Shown: piece after piece, positions 44,237 through 52,775 of the stretch
How positions within the stretch are numbered: position 1 is the stretch's first letter
Layout: every line of letters starts with the position of its first letter
NCBI GenBank assembly: GCA_002722885.1
Contig: PBNE01000012.1
Span: forward strand, 134,052-198,051
Origin: Rhodospirillaceae bacterium
Lineage (GTDB): Bacteria; Pseudomonadota; Alphaproteobacteria; SP197
DNA length: 64,000 nt
Reading direction: 5' to 3'
Notes under the pieces: generated by a model
Seen by the model: only the letters and a program-made list of their open reading frames with translations
What the model was told of the DNA's origin: nothing
The model's database searches: none
Program-made: the position numbers and the translations under genes

Positions 44237-45184
44237 TCAGAGTTTGAGTTCACCTGGCGTTTCGTCACCGGGGCGCGCCCATGTCGCTCCCCGGTCACCG
44301 CTGGCGCCATATCCACTCCAGATCTTGAATCCGAGCAGTTGCTTCATGCGCGGCGACGCCTTGGCCAGCACCTCTGATTTCGTGCCCAGCGTAAAGTTCT
44401 TCAACGTCCGCATCTGCGGCGCGGCATAAAGTGTAGGCATGCCATAGCGGATCTCGTTCGATGTATTCGGCCCCGCCGAATGCCACGTCCGTCCCTCCCA
44501 GACTGCTATCGTTCCCGCCGGGCCTTCCGCAGCGATGCTGGGCACGACATGAGGCACGGACTGATCGGGCTGTGCGCCGGTCATGTGGCTGCCCGGAACT
44601 AGCCGCGTCGCGCCGTTTTCCTCCGTGAAATCGGACACGAACAACATGGTCTGTGTCACCATCGGTGCGGCGATCAGATGATCCGCCTTCCTGAGCGGAC
44701 CCTGACGCGCCGTAGCGCGCGTGATCTCGCCAGCCGGCCGGTCCCGTTCACCCGGCATCACAGGAGGGGGCATCCACCACTGATCGGTATGCAATGCCAT
44801 CGCCGGGTTATCGGGACGCGTCAGATGGGCCGACGTCTCGCTCAGGATGTAATCGGGACCCAGAACATGCTCAAGCACGGGCCTGACCATGGGGTGGTCG
44901 ATCGCTTCGTGAAAAACCTCGCCCTTGTTGATGAGCATGGAGACCCACTGATTGTTGCTGTCCGGTGCGTTGACGTGATCGGAGAACGCATCGGCTAGAA
45001 GCTGGGCCTCTGCTTCGGCCTGCTCTTCCAGGCGCTCCCGTATGACAACGATGTGATCAGGAGGCAACGCTTCGGCAATGAGGCAGTAGCCCCATCGGTC
45101 CATATCCGCCTTCAGTTGCGCGGTGTCTCGCGTCGCCGTGGGAAGATCTGTGTCGTCCCAGGTGATGTCACGATCGTCTTCCAT
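44237..45184 (-). CDS. Phytanoyl-CoA dioxygenase (PhyH) family protein
   Basis: A 315-residue Fe(II)/2-oxoglutarate oxygenase. LHTDQWWMPPP gives the His-x-Asp iron ligands, and the distal ligand is in GRTWHSAGPNTS. GYCLIAEALPPDHIV and EENGATRLVPGSH are family hallmarks. The substrate is unknown. It closely resembles the protein at 55160-56116 in its motifs, so the two are probably paralogues. Confidence 0.88.
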   Translation of the reverse strand: MEDDRDITWDDTDLPTATRDTAQLKADMDRWGYCLIAEALPPDHIVVIRERLEEQAEAEAQLLADAFSDHVNAPDSNNQWVSMLINKGEVFHEAIDHPMVRPVLEHVLGPDYILSETSAHLTRPDNPAMALHTDQWWMPPPVMPGERDRPAGEITRATARQGPLRKADHLIAAPMVTQTMLFVSDFTEENGATRLVPGSHMTGAQPDQSVPHVVPSIAAEGPAGTIAVWEGRTWHSAGPNTSNEIRYGMPTLYAAPQMRTLKNFTLGTKSEVLAKASPRMKQLLGFKIWSGYGASGDRGATWARPGDETPGELKL

Positions 45185-45248
45185 GATACCGCCTCTGCCA
45201 TCTCACTAGCACGACACTGTTGAGCGCCCTGCGATCTGTCAACAAGAC

Positions 45249-46451
45249 TCACACCGCCTCGATCAGCGCCGAGATGCCCTGCCCGACCCCGATGCACATC
45301 GTGCAGATCGCGCGTTTGGCATCGCGCCGCCGCATCTCGTAGGTAGCCGTGGCGGCCAGCCGGGCGCCCGATGCCCCCAGCGGATGGCCGAAAGCGATGG
45401 CGCCGCCATTGGGATTCACATGCTCAGCATCGTCAGGCAGGCCCAGATCACGGGTCACGGCCAGCGCCTGTGCCGCGAAGGCCTCGTTCAGCTCGATGAT
45501 GTCGATGTCGCCGAGCCCCAAACCCTTGCGCTCCAGCAGCTTACGGGTCGACGGAGCAGGCCCGATTCCCATGATACGTGGCGGCACACCCGCCGTTGCC
45601 GCACCGGTGACACGTACCAGTGGCGTGAGGCCGTTGGCTTTCATCGCCTTTTCCGAAGCGATCAGCAGGGCAGCCGCACCGTCGTTGACCCCTGAAGCAT
45701 TGCCCGCAGTGACCGTGCCGCCCTCGCGGAACGGGGCCGGCAGACTGGCCAACTTTTCCGCACTGGTTTCGCGGGGGTGTTCGTCATGATCGACTATCTG
45801 CGGATCACCGCGGCGGCCGGCCAGCACGATCGGGAAGATTTCATCGTGCAGGCGGCCTGCGGCCACCGCCGCTGCGGCCCGCTGCTGGCTGCGCAGGGCA
45901 AAGGCGTCCTGATCCTCCCGGCTGATCTGGTGCTCTTCAGCAAGGTTTTCGGCCGTTTCCGGCATCTGATCCACGCCATACAGCGCCTTCATCGCCGGGT
46001 TCACGAAGCGCCAGCCGATGGTCGTGTCGTAAATCTCGGCATTGCGCGAGAACGCCTTGTCCGCCTTGGGCATCACAAAGGGCGAGCGGGACATGCTTTC
46101 GACCCCGCCGGCGATCACAAGGTCGGCCTCACCAGTGCGGATCAGGCGCGCCGCCTGACAAACCGCCTCCAGGCCCGAGCCGCAGAGCCGGTTGACCGTG
46201 ACACCGGACACGCCCACAGGAAGGCCCGCCAGCAGCGTTGCCATACGCGCGACGTTGCGGTTGTCTTCACCTGCCTGATTGACGTTGCCGTAGATCACAT
46301 CATCAATCTGCTCCCAGTCGACGCCGGAATTGCGTTCGGTCAGCGTCTTGATTGGCAGAGCGGCGAGATCATCGGACCGCACCGAGGACAACACGCCGCC
46401 AAAGCGGCCGATGGGCGTGCGGATGGCGTCACAGATATAGGCGTCGGACAT
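45249..46451 (-). CDS. Acetyl-CoA C-acyltransferase, 3-oxoadipyl-CoA thiolase type
   Basis: A 400-residue thiolase. The acylated cysteine is in [17 protein letters not shown], the catalytic histidine in [19 protein letters not shown], and the second cysteine in [28 protein letters not shown] is typical of the PcaF/PaaJ group that cleaves 3-oxoadipyl-CoA to succinyl-CoA and acetyl-CoA in aromatic breakdown. A general 3-ketoacyl-CoA thiolase cannot be excluded, because no other paa or pca genes are near. Confidence 0.88.
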   Translation of the reverse strand: MSDAYICDAIRTPIGRFGGVLSSVRSDDLAALPIKTLTERNSGVDWEQIDDVIYGNVNQAGEDNRNVARMATLLAGLPVGVSGVTVNRLCGSGLEAVCQAARLIRTGEADLVIAGGVESMSRSPFVMPKADKAFSRNAEIYDTTIGWRFVNPAMKALYGVDQMPETAENLAEEHQISREDQDAFALRSQQRAAAAVAAGRLHDEIFPIVLAGRRGDPQIVDHDEHPRETSAEKLASLPAPFREGGTVTAGNASGVNDGAAALLIASEKAMKANGLTPLVRVTGAATAGVPPRIMGIGPAPSTRKLLERKGLGLGDIDIIELNEAFAAQALAVTRDLGLPDDAEHVNPNGGAIAFGHPLGASGARLAATATYEMRRRDAKRAICTMCIGVGQGISALIEAV

Positions 46452-46520
46452 GGCGGTGTTCCCCGGTTAGCGTCGCCCCGTTATCGGCGATAGCGTGGCC
46501 CTGGACAAGCAGGAGACTTC

Positions 46521-47277
46521 ATGAGCGACAAGATCGTCTTTGTGACCGGGCGGTGCTCAGGGTATCGGACACGCCATCGTGTCAGCCTGCCTCGACAAGG
46601 GCTGGAGCGCAGCAGCGATGGATGTCGATGGCGAGGCACTGGCCGCTCTCGACGACGAACTCGATCAAGGCGGACGCCTGCACTGCATCGAAGGGCCTAA
46701 CAACGATGAAGACGGCGTCAAAACCGCCATTGCCGAAACCACCGAGGGGTTCGGCGGCCTGAGTGGTCTTGTGAACAACGCCGGTTTCACGCGCAACGGG
46801 CCGCTTGAAGAGCTAACTCTTGAGAACTGGAACGCGGTGATCGCGACCGATCTGACCGGCGGCTTTCTTTGCGCCAAGCACGCCGCACCGCACCTGCGTT
46901 AAGCCAGGGGCTCCATCGTGAACATGGCCTCGACGAGGGCCTTTATGTCCGAGCCTGAAACCGGGGCCTATTCAGCCTCCAAAGGCGGAGTGTTCGGCCT
47001 GACCCTTGCCTTGGCCGCCAGCCTGGCGCCGGATGTCCGGGTCAACGCGATCAGCTCTGGCTGGATCGCCACACAGGCCTGGCAGAAACCGTCGCAGCGC
47101 AGCGAGCCGGAACTGACGCGAGAAGACCATGTCCAGCACTGGTCGGGCCGAGCCGGCGTGCCTGACGATATCACGGCCATGGCGATCTACCTTCTGGGCG
47201 ATGAGTCCGGCTTTGTGACCGGCGCGAACATGGTTGTAGACGGCGGCATAACCCGGAAGATGATTCACGTCGATTGA
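46521..47277 (+). pseudogene. SDR dehydrogenase gene with a frameshift and a nonsense codon
   Basis: ATG 46521 (AGGAG upstream) begins MSDKIVFVTG. An extra G in CCGGGCGG (46548-46551) breaks the frame in the cofactor loop; the shifted frame restores GGAQGIGHAIVSACLDKGW. The same frame reaches TAA at 46900-46902 (HLR-stop-ARGSIVNMAS, consistent with CAA to TAA) and then continues to 47277 with GAYSASKGGVFGL (the YxxxK site) and NMVVDGGITRK. If repaired it would be an SDR of about 250 residues. Confidence 0.8.
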
Positions 47278-47347
47278 CCGTCAGTTTGCGGCTGACAAGC
47301 CGGGTCAATTGCTCTTAACGTGCGCCGCCATACGAGAGGGTGTGAAC

Positions 47348-48586
47348 ATGAGTCATTCACGGGTCGTCACCGCGGAAGTCGTCCAGTACGGAGCGATGGA
47401 AGGCACTACGCCCCCGACCGATCTCGACAAGGTGCGGCGCGACCGGCTGGCGAATGTTCATCGCGAACTCAAGAAACGCGATCTCGCAGGCGCCCTGCTG
47501 CTCGACCAAGTTAATGTCCGCTATGCGACCGATGCCACCAACATGCAGGTCTGGTGCCTGCATAACGAGGTGCGCTACTGCTACGTCGCGACTGAAGGGC
47601 CGTGCATCCTGTTCGATTTCAGCCATGTCGCGCACCTGAGCGACGGCCTGCCCGGAATTTCCGAGCGTCGTCCGGCCCGGGGTGTCTTTTATATGGGTTC
47701 GGGCAGCCGTGTGGAAGAACACGCCCGCGAGTTCGCCCGCCAGATCGCCGACCTGGTGAAGGAACACAGCGGCGGCAACAAGCGTATCGCAGTCGACCGC
47801 ATGGGCCCGGACAGCTTCATCGCCCTCCAGAATGAGGGCCTGGAGATGCACGACGGATTCGAGATGATGGAAGAAGCCCGCAAGATCAAAACGCCCGAAG
47901 AGATCATCCTGATGAAGACGTCCATAGCCGCATCGGAAAAGGGCATCCATGCCATGCGCGAATACATGCGCCCGGGTATCACCGAGAACGCTCTGTGGGC
48001 CAAGCTTCATGAGGCGAACATCGCCGAAGGCGGCGAGTGGATCGAGACCCGCCTGCTGGCGTCCGGTCCCCGCACCAACCCGTGGATGAGCGAGTGTTCC
48101 ATGCGGGTGATCGAAAAGGGCGACATGGTCAGCTTCGACACCGATCTCGTCGGCCCCTACGGTTATTGCTCCGACATCAGCCGCGCCTGGGTGTGCGACG
48201 CCAAACCCACCAACGAGCAGCGCCGCCTCTACATGAACGCGATGGAGCAGCTCGAGCACAATCGCGAGATGGTGAAGCCGGGGTTGTCGTTCCGCGAATG
48301 GTCAGAAAACTGTTGGAAGCTGCCCGACGAGTTCGTCGCCAACCGCTACGGTGTGGTCGCCCATGGCGTGGGCCTGGTCGACGAGTACCCCGCGATCTAC
48401 TTCCCGCAGGACTACGAAGCCAACGGCTACGATGGCCACTTCCAGGCCGGCATGGTGGTTTGTGTCGAAGCCCTGATCGGCTCCGACGGCGGCCGTGAAT
48501 GTGTGAAGCTGGAACAGCAGCTTCTGGTGACCGAAGACGGCTACGAGCGTCTCGACAGATATCCCATGGATGAAACCTGGAATTGA
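47348..48586 (+). CDS. dddP: M24-family protein, probable DddP-type DMSP lyase
   Basis: A 412-residue pita-bread-fold protein closest to DddP, which cleaves dimethylsulfoniopropionate to DMS and acrylate. GGEWIETRLLASGPRTNPW is a DddP hallmark. The metal ligands of DddP are all present: SFDTDLVGPYGYCSDISR (Asp264, Asp266, Asp276), His339 in VVAHGVGLVDE, Glu374 and Glu389. The positions equal to catalytic Tyr366 and Asp377 of Ruegeria DddP are Tyr334 and Asp345. It is shorter at the N-terminus. A peptidase-like M24 relative is the alternative. GAGAGG precedes ATG 47348. Confidence 0.75.
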   Translation: MSHSRVVTAEVVQYGAMEGTTPPTDLDKVRRDRLANVHRELKKRDLAGALLLDQVNVRYATDATNMQVWCLHNEVRYCYVATEGPCILFDFSHVAHLSDGLPGISERRPARGVFYMGSGSRVEEHAREFARQIADLVKEHSGGNKRIAVDRMGPDSFIALQNEGLEMHDGFEMMEEARKIKTPEEIILMKTSIAASEKGIHAMREYMRPGITENALWAKLHEANIAEGGEWIETRLLASGPRTNPWMSECSMRVIEKGDMVSFDTDLVGPYGYCSDISRAWVCDAKPTNEQRRLYMNAMEQLEHNREMVKPGLSFREWSENCWKLPDEFVANRYGVVAHGVGLVDEYPAIYFPQDYEANGYDGHFQAGMVVCVEALIGSDGGRECVKLEQQLLVTEDGYERLDRYPMDETWN

Positions 48587-48616
48587 TACCGAGCTAGAAC
48601 AGCCTAAGGACGGTTC

Positions 48617-49375
48617 CTATCTCAGATAGGACGCACCGTTGATATCGATGGTCGTCCCTGTGGCATGCGGCGCAAGACCGCTGGCCAGGAACGCGATGGT
48701 GTTGCCGACATCGCTGGCCGGCGCGATCTCGCCCAAGGGGATGTCCTTCACCATGTCCTCGATGCCGTCCTGCTCGATGACCTGGTCTACCATCTCGGTC
48801 GCCACGAAGCCCGGCGCCACGGCATAAGCCAGAATACGGTCGGCCGCGCACTTGCGGGCGATCGAACGGGTCAGGGCGATCACGCCCCCCTTCGATGCCG
48901 CATAGTTCATGCGGTCGTAGTCATCCCCCCGGAAGGATGCCCTGCTCGCCACATTCACGATGATCCCGCCGCCATGCTCCCTGAAATGATGGGTCGCGCT
49001 GCGGCAAAGCTGGGCCACAGCGGTGAGGTTCACGCGCAATGTCCGCTCCCAGGACGCCAGAAACGCCTCGAGATCACCATCCGGGTCAGCGGCTTCGTAG
49101 ATTCCGGCGTTGTTGACAAGAACGTCGATCCTGCCCTGCCAGGCCAGCGCATCCTTCCAGACCGCTTCTGTCGTGGCGGCATAGGCCAGATCACCGGCAA
49201 CCAGGTGGCAATGGCCCTCCGGCAACGACGCGGCCAGCGTCTCGGCGGCCGCTCTGTTACGTCCGTAGTGTATCACCACACGGGCGCCGACACCCACCAG
49301 CGTACGCGTTGCCGCAGCACCGATCCCACGCGACCCGCCCGTCACCAGAACCGTCTTGCCCTGCATCTCAATCAT
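48617..49375 (-). CDS. SDR family oxidoreductase
   Basis: A 252-residue classical SDR. The cofactor loop is LVTGGSRGIGAA, NNAG is in VLVNNAGIYEA, and the catalytic site is VNVASRASF with NYAASKGG (YxxxK intact). The end DINGASYLR fits 3-oxoacyl-ACP-reductase-like enzymes. Its ATG overlaps the stop of the upstream peptidase (TGATG), so it is the last gene of an Lrp-peptidase-peptidase-SDR operon. Confidence 0.88.
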   Translation of the reverse strand: MIEMQGKTVLVTGGSRGIGAAATRTLVGVGARVVIHYGRNRAAAETLAASLPEGHCHLVAGDLAYAATTEAVWKDALAWQGRIDVLVNNAGIYEAADPDGDLEAFLASWERTLRVNLTAVAQLCRSATHHFREHGGGIIVNVASRASFRGDDYDRMNYAASKGGVIALTRSIARKCAADRILAYAVAPGFVATEMVDQVIEQDGIEDMVKDIPLGEIAPASDVGNTIAFLASGLAPHATGTTIDINGASYLR

Positions 49376-50763
49376 CACTCTGCCCCCGTGCCATAGCGCT
49401 GCTGCAACATCGCAAAGACAGCACGCGCGCCCTGGATCTCTCCACCACGCGGCCGACCCGGCCGGGCATTCTGGTTCCAGCAGACCGTATCAATATGAAG
49501 CCAGGGTGTTTCGTCGCCGACAAACTTCTGCAGGAAGAGTGCTGCCTGAATGTGATCGGCAAAGCCCCAATCGGCAATCGTGTTGATGTCAGCCAGATCG
49601 CTCGCCATACGCGGCAGATAGCCCTTGACCAGCGGCACCGGCCAGAGAGGATCGTCAACGCCCCGGCCTGCATCACAAAGATCCGCCGACAACTCCTCCA
49701 CATTCGAGAAACATGCCGGAAGGTCCATGCCCAGCGCCACACGGGCGGCTCCGGTCAGGGTCGCGAAGTCGATCAGCAGTTCCGGTTTGTCGTCGACAGC
49801 AGCCGCCAGCGCATCGGCCAGAATCACGCGACCTTCCGCATCCGTGTCCCCAATCTCGATGGTGACGCCCTTGCGGGTGGTGACTATATCCATGGGCCGC
49901 AGCGCGTTGCCGTCGAGCGCATTGTCCACGGCGGGGATCAGGACGCGCAAACGAACCGGCAGCTCGTGCGCCATCACAAGCCCGGCCACGGCGAGGGCAC
50001 AGGCTGCACCGCCCATGTCCTTCTTCATCCGCAGCATCCCGGCCCCGCCCTTGAGGTCGTGACCGCCTGTGTCAAAACACACGCCTTTTCCGACGAGTGT
50101 GACCATCGGCGCATCCTCGGCACCCCAATGGAGATCGATCAGGCACGGCGGACGAGAGCTCGCCCTGCCCACGGCATGAATGGCCGGATAGTTGGCTGAC
50201 AACAGGGTTTCGCCCAGCGTGATCTCCACACTGGCTTCATGCTGTTCGGCAATGTCTTCAGCCACCGAGCCCAGGTCTGCCGGTCCCATGTCTTCCGCGG
50301 GCGTGTTGACGAGATCTCGTCCCCGGGTCATGGCTTCGATCAGAGCAGAGACGGCGTTGCGATCACAGCTCTCCGGCCAGACCAACGAGACCGGTTCCCG
50401 CTCCGGCGTCTTGTAGCGCGAGAAGCTGTAGCAGCCGGCGGCCCAACCCTGTGCCACGGCATCAGCCAAGCCGTCCGAAGCCGGATCAAGGGTCAGCACC
50501 ATGTCGTCGGGCAGCGCCATCGGCAGGTCCGAGACGGCCCAGATGTCATTCGCCTCGCCGAGGCAAACCACGACCAGGGCGATGCCGCCATCGACCGCCG
50601 GAACAAACCGCCATGCGCCTGCTTCCGCCTTGAAGCCCGTACGACGAAGCCATAGCGCCACACGCGAATGCTGGGTTTCAAGCCAGACGGGATAGTCCGC
50701 GCTGGTGACTGCCACCAGCGGCGTGGCGTCATCGGTGCTGTCGATCAGTCCCTTCGCCACCAT
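49375..50763 (-). CDS. M17 leucyl aminopeptidase family protein, second of a tandem pair
   Basis: A 462-residue peptidase. The C-terminal M17 domain has VGKGVCFDTGGHDLKGGAGM with the metal-binding Lys and Asp, MKKDMGGAA, and the NTDAEGR-type site as GDTDAEGRVILADAL. LVNTPAEDMGPADL starts the catalytic domain. It removes N-terminal residues from peptides using two metal ions. ATG 50763 starts 4 bases after the previous gene's stop. It is a diverged duplicate of the next entry. Confidence 0.9.
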   Translation of the reverse strand: MVAKGLIDSTDDATPLVAVTSADYPVWLETQHSRVALWLRRTGFKAEAGAWRFVPAVDGGIALVVVCLGEANDIWAVSDLPMALPDDMVLTLDPASDGLADAVAQGWAAGCYSFSRYKTPEREPVSLVWPESCDRNAVSALIEAMTRGRDLVNTPAEDMGPADLGSVAEDIAEQHEASVEITLGETLLSANYPAIHAVGRASSRPPCLIDLHWGAEDAPMVTLVGKGVCFDTGGHDLKGGAGMLRMKKDMGGAACALAVAGLVMAHELPVRLRVLIPAVDNALDGNALRPMDIVTTRKGVTIEIGDTDAEGRVILADALAAAVDDKPELLIDFATLTGAARVALGMDLPACFSNVEELSADLCDAGRGVDDPLWPVPLVKGYLPRMASDLADINTIADWGFADHIQAALFLQKFVGDETPWLHIDTVCWNQNARPGRPRGGEIQGARAVFAMLQQRYGTGAE

Positions 50764-50767
50764 CGCG

Positions 50768-52144
50768 TCAGGACCCAAACCGGCGTTCGATCATGTCCAG
50801 CAGCGCCCGCACGGCCATCACTTCGCCCCCCTTGGGACGACCGGGCTTGCCGTTCAGATTCCAACCCATGATGTCGAAATGCGCCCAGGAGATACTGTCG
50901 CGCACAAACCGCTCCAAGAAGAGTGCGGCTGTGATGGCCCCTGCTCCCGGCCCCGATCCGGTTGTCGAGAGGTCGGCCACATCGCTGTCCAGCATTTTGC
51001 GATAGCCCGGCCACAACGGCAGCCGCCAGACGTCATCCTCCGTGCGTTCGGCCGCTTCGTGGATCGCTGTTGCTAGATCATCATCGTTGCTGAAGAACAC
51101 CGGCACATCGGGACCCAGCGCTACACGCGCGGCGCCCGTCAGTGTCGCCATGTCGACTAGCAGGTCGGGCTTTTCCGTCACTGCCTCGGCCAGGGCATCG
51201 CACAGGATAACCCGCCCTTCGGCATCGGTGTTGCCGATCTCGATAGTAAGCCCGCTGCGCGTGGTGATGACATCGAGCGGACGATAGGCGTTGCCCGCCA
51301 CACTGTTTTCGACTGCAGGGATCAGCAGACGCAGACGCACCGGCAGGTTGAGCGCCATGATCATCGACGCCAGCGTGATCGCACTGGCCGCCCCACCCAT
51401 GTCCTTCTTCATCATCTTCATGCCAGCAGCCGGTTTCAGATCCAGCCCGCCGGAATCAAACACCACGCCCTTACCGACTAATGTCACCTTTGGCGCACCG
51501 GGATCACCCCACACCAGGTCCGCCAGGCGCGGTTCCCGGTGGCTCGCGCGGCCCACGGCATGAATCGCGGGATAGTTGTGTTCCAGAAGCTCGTTGCCTT
51601 CCAGAAGACGAACGTCGGCGCCGAAACGGTCACCGAGATCGGCCACGGCCCCGGTCAGCTCGGCCGGACCCATGTCCTCGGCCGGCGTGTTGATCAGATC
51701 ACGCCCCAGATGGATCGCCTCGGCCATCGCGATGACCCGATCCATTGTCGCCGTCGCGGGCGAAATCAGCTTCGGCGTTTCGCTCTCGTCCTTGCGATAG
51801 CGGTCGAACCGGTAGCACCCCAGCGCCCAGCCCAACGCCAGAGCATTGGCCGGTCCGGTTTCGAAATGGCCCTCCAGATGGCATACCGTGCCCTTGGGCA
51901 GAGCACGCGGCAGATCGCCCAGCGTATACGTTCTGGCATGATCGGTCATGGCCACCAGTACCGTCCCGATGCCGCCATCCTCATCGGGGATCACCAGATG
52001 ACGGGCTGGCGAAGCCTCGAAATCATGTTCCCGCACCCAGCGCGCCTGCGGCCCCGTAGCCTTGTCCAGCCACTGGTCCAGCCCCTCGCGCGTCACCGGC
52101 ACAATCGCGACGGCATACTCCGCCGCGTCAACAAAACACCGCAT
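50768..52144 (-). CDS. M17 leucyl aminopeptidase family protein, first of a tandem pair
   Basis: A 458-residue peptidase with VGKGVVFDSGGLDLKPAAGM, MKKDMGGAASA and NTDAEGRVILCDALAEA, so all metal and catalytic residues seen in M17 enzymes are present. LINTPAEDMGPAEL begins the catalytic domain. It lies 28 bases after the Lrp gene on the same strand and is followed within 5 bases by its paralogue. The operon setting suggests amino-acid or peptide use under Lrp control. Confidence 0.92.
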   Translation of the reverse strand: MRCFVDAAEYAVAIVPVTREGLDQWLDKATGPQARWVREHDFEASPARHLVIPDEDGGIGTVLVAMTDHARTYTLGDLPRALPKGTVCHLEGHFETGPANALALGWALGCYRFDRYRKDESETPKLISPATATMDRVIAMAEAIHLGRDLINTPAEDMGPAELTGAVADLGDRFGADVRLLEGNELLEHNYPAIHAVGRASHREPRLADLVWGDPGAPKVTLVGKGVVFDSGGLDLKPAAGMKMMKKDMGGAASAITLASMIMALNLPVRLRLLIPAVENSVAGNAYRPLDVITTRSGLTIEIGNTDAEGRVILCDALAEAVTEKPDLLVDMATLTGAARVALGPDVPVFFSNDDDLATAIHEAAERTEDDVWRLPLWPGYRKMLDSDVADLSTTGSGPGAGAITAALFLERFVRDSISWAHFDIMGWNLNGKPGRPKGGEVMAVRALLDMIERRFGS

Positions 52145-52172
52145 GTCGTGATCCCTCTGAAGAGGGGCGAGC

Positions 52173-52646
52173 CTATCCGCCGTCGGCCAACTGATCCAGC
52201 GGCAACGCGGTCGAGTACTTCACTTGCTTGAGCGCGAAACTGGAGCGGATGTTGGAGACGCCGGGCGCCTTCGAGAGGTGGTCCAGCACGAAGGTGCGGT
52301 AGGCTTCGAGATCGGGCACGACAATGCGCAGCATGTAGTCGTGATCGCCCGTCATCAGGTAGCACTCCACGACCTCCGGGCGGGCTCGGATGTGGGCTTC
52401 GAAATCATCGAGCAACGCTTCGGTCTGCCGTTCCAGACGCACCTCGGCCAACACGCTCACACCCAGCCCCACCGCAGAGGCATCGAGCAAGGCGGCGTAC
52501 TGGCGAATCACGCCCCGGCGTTCCAGCTCCCGCACACGCCGAAGGCAGGGTGACGGCGACAGGCCCACGTCCTCAGCCAGCTCGACATTACTCGCACGGC
52601 CGTTCTGCTGAAGATGGCTGAGAATGTTGCGATCGTAGGCGTCCAT
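52173..52646 (-). CDS. Lrp/AsnC-family transcriptional regulator
   Basis: A 157-residue Lrp protein. The N-terminal helix-turn-helix is YDRNILSHLQQNGRASNVEL and VGLSPSPCLRRVRELERRG. The C-terminal RAM domain has VECYLMTGDHDYMLRIVVPD, which binds an amino acid. It faces the E1 enzyme gene divergently, as MdeR faces MdeB in Pseudomonas. It also leads the peptidase operon on its own strand. Confidence 0.93.
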   Translation of the reverse strand: MDAYDRNILSHLQQNGRASNVELAEDVGLSPSPCLRRVRELERRGVIRQYAALLDASAVGLGVSVLAEVRLERQTEALLDDFEAHIRARPEVVECYLMTGDHDYMLRIVVPDLEAYRTFVLDHLSKAPGVSNIRSSFALKQVKYSTALPLDQLADGG

Positions 52647-52688
52647 GGCAGATCATGCCTTGTTTAATGCGAATGGCAGTTAGATCAT

Positions 52689-52713
52689 GCGCCATCATTG
52701 TGGATGACGGCGC
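52689..52713. promoter_or_regulatory. Imperfect palindrome in the Lrp/E1 divergent region
   Basis: GCGCC-A-TCAT-TGTGG-ATGA-C-GGCGC, a 10-bp inverted repeat with one mismatch, between the two divergent genes. It is a candidate operator for the Lrp protein. GATCATGC also occurs twice just upstream (from about 52653 and 52683). Confidence 0.4.
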
Positions 52714-52775
52714 AAGACGCAAGAACATGCCACGTATCAGGCGCTAAAATGCGGCCAGCACTGATGAGGTCCGCC

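Noticed and set aside
47348-48586. Plain Xaa-Pro aminopeptidase or creatinase call
   Set aside because: The GGEWIETRLLASGPRTNPW segment and the Tyr/Asp catalytic positions fit DddP better, though a peptidase-like relative is kept as an alternative.
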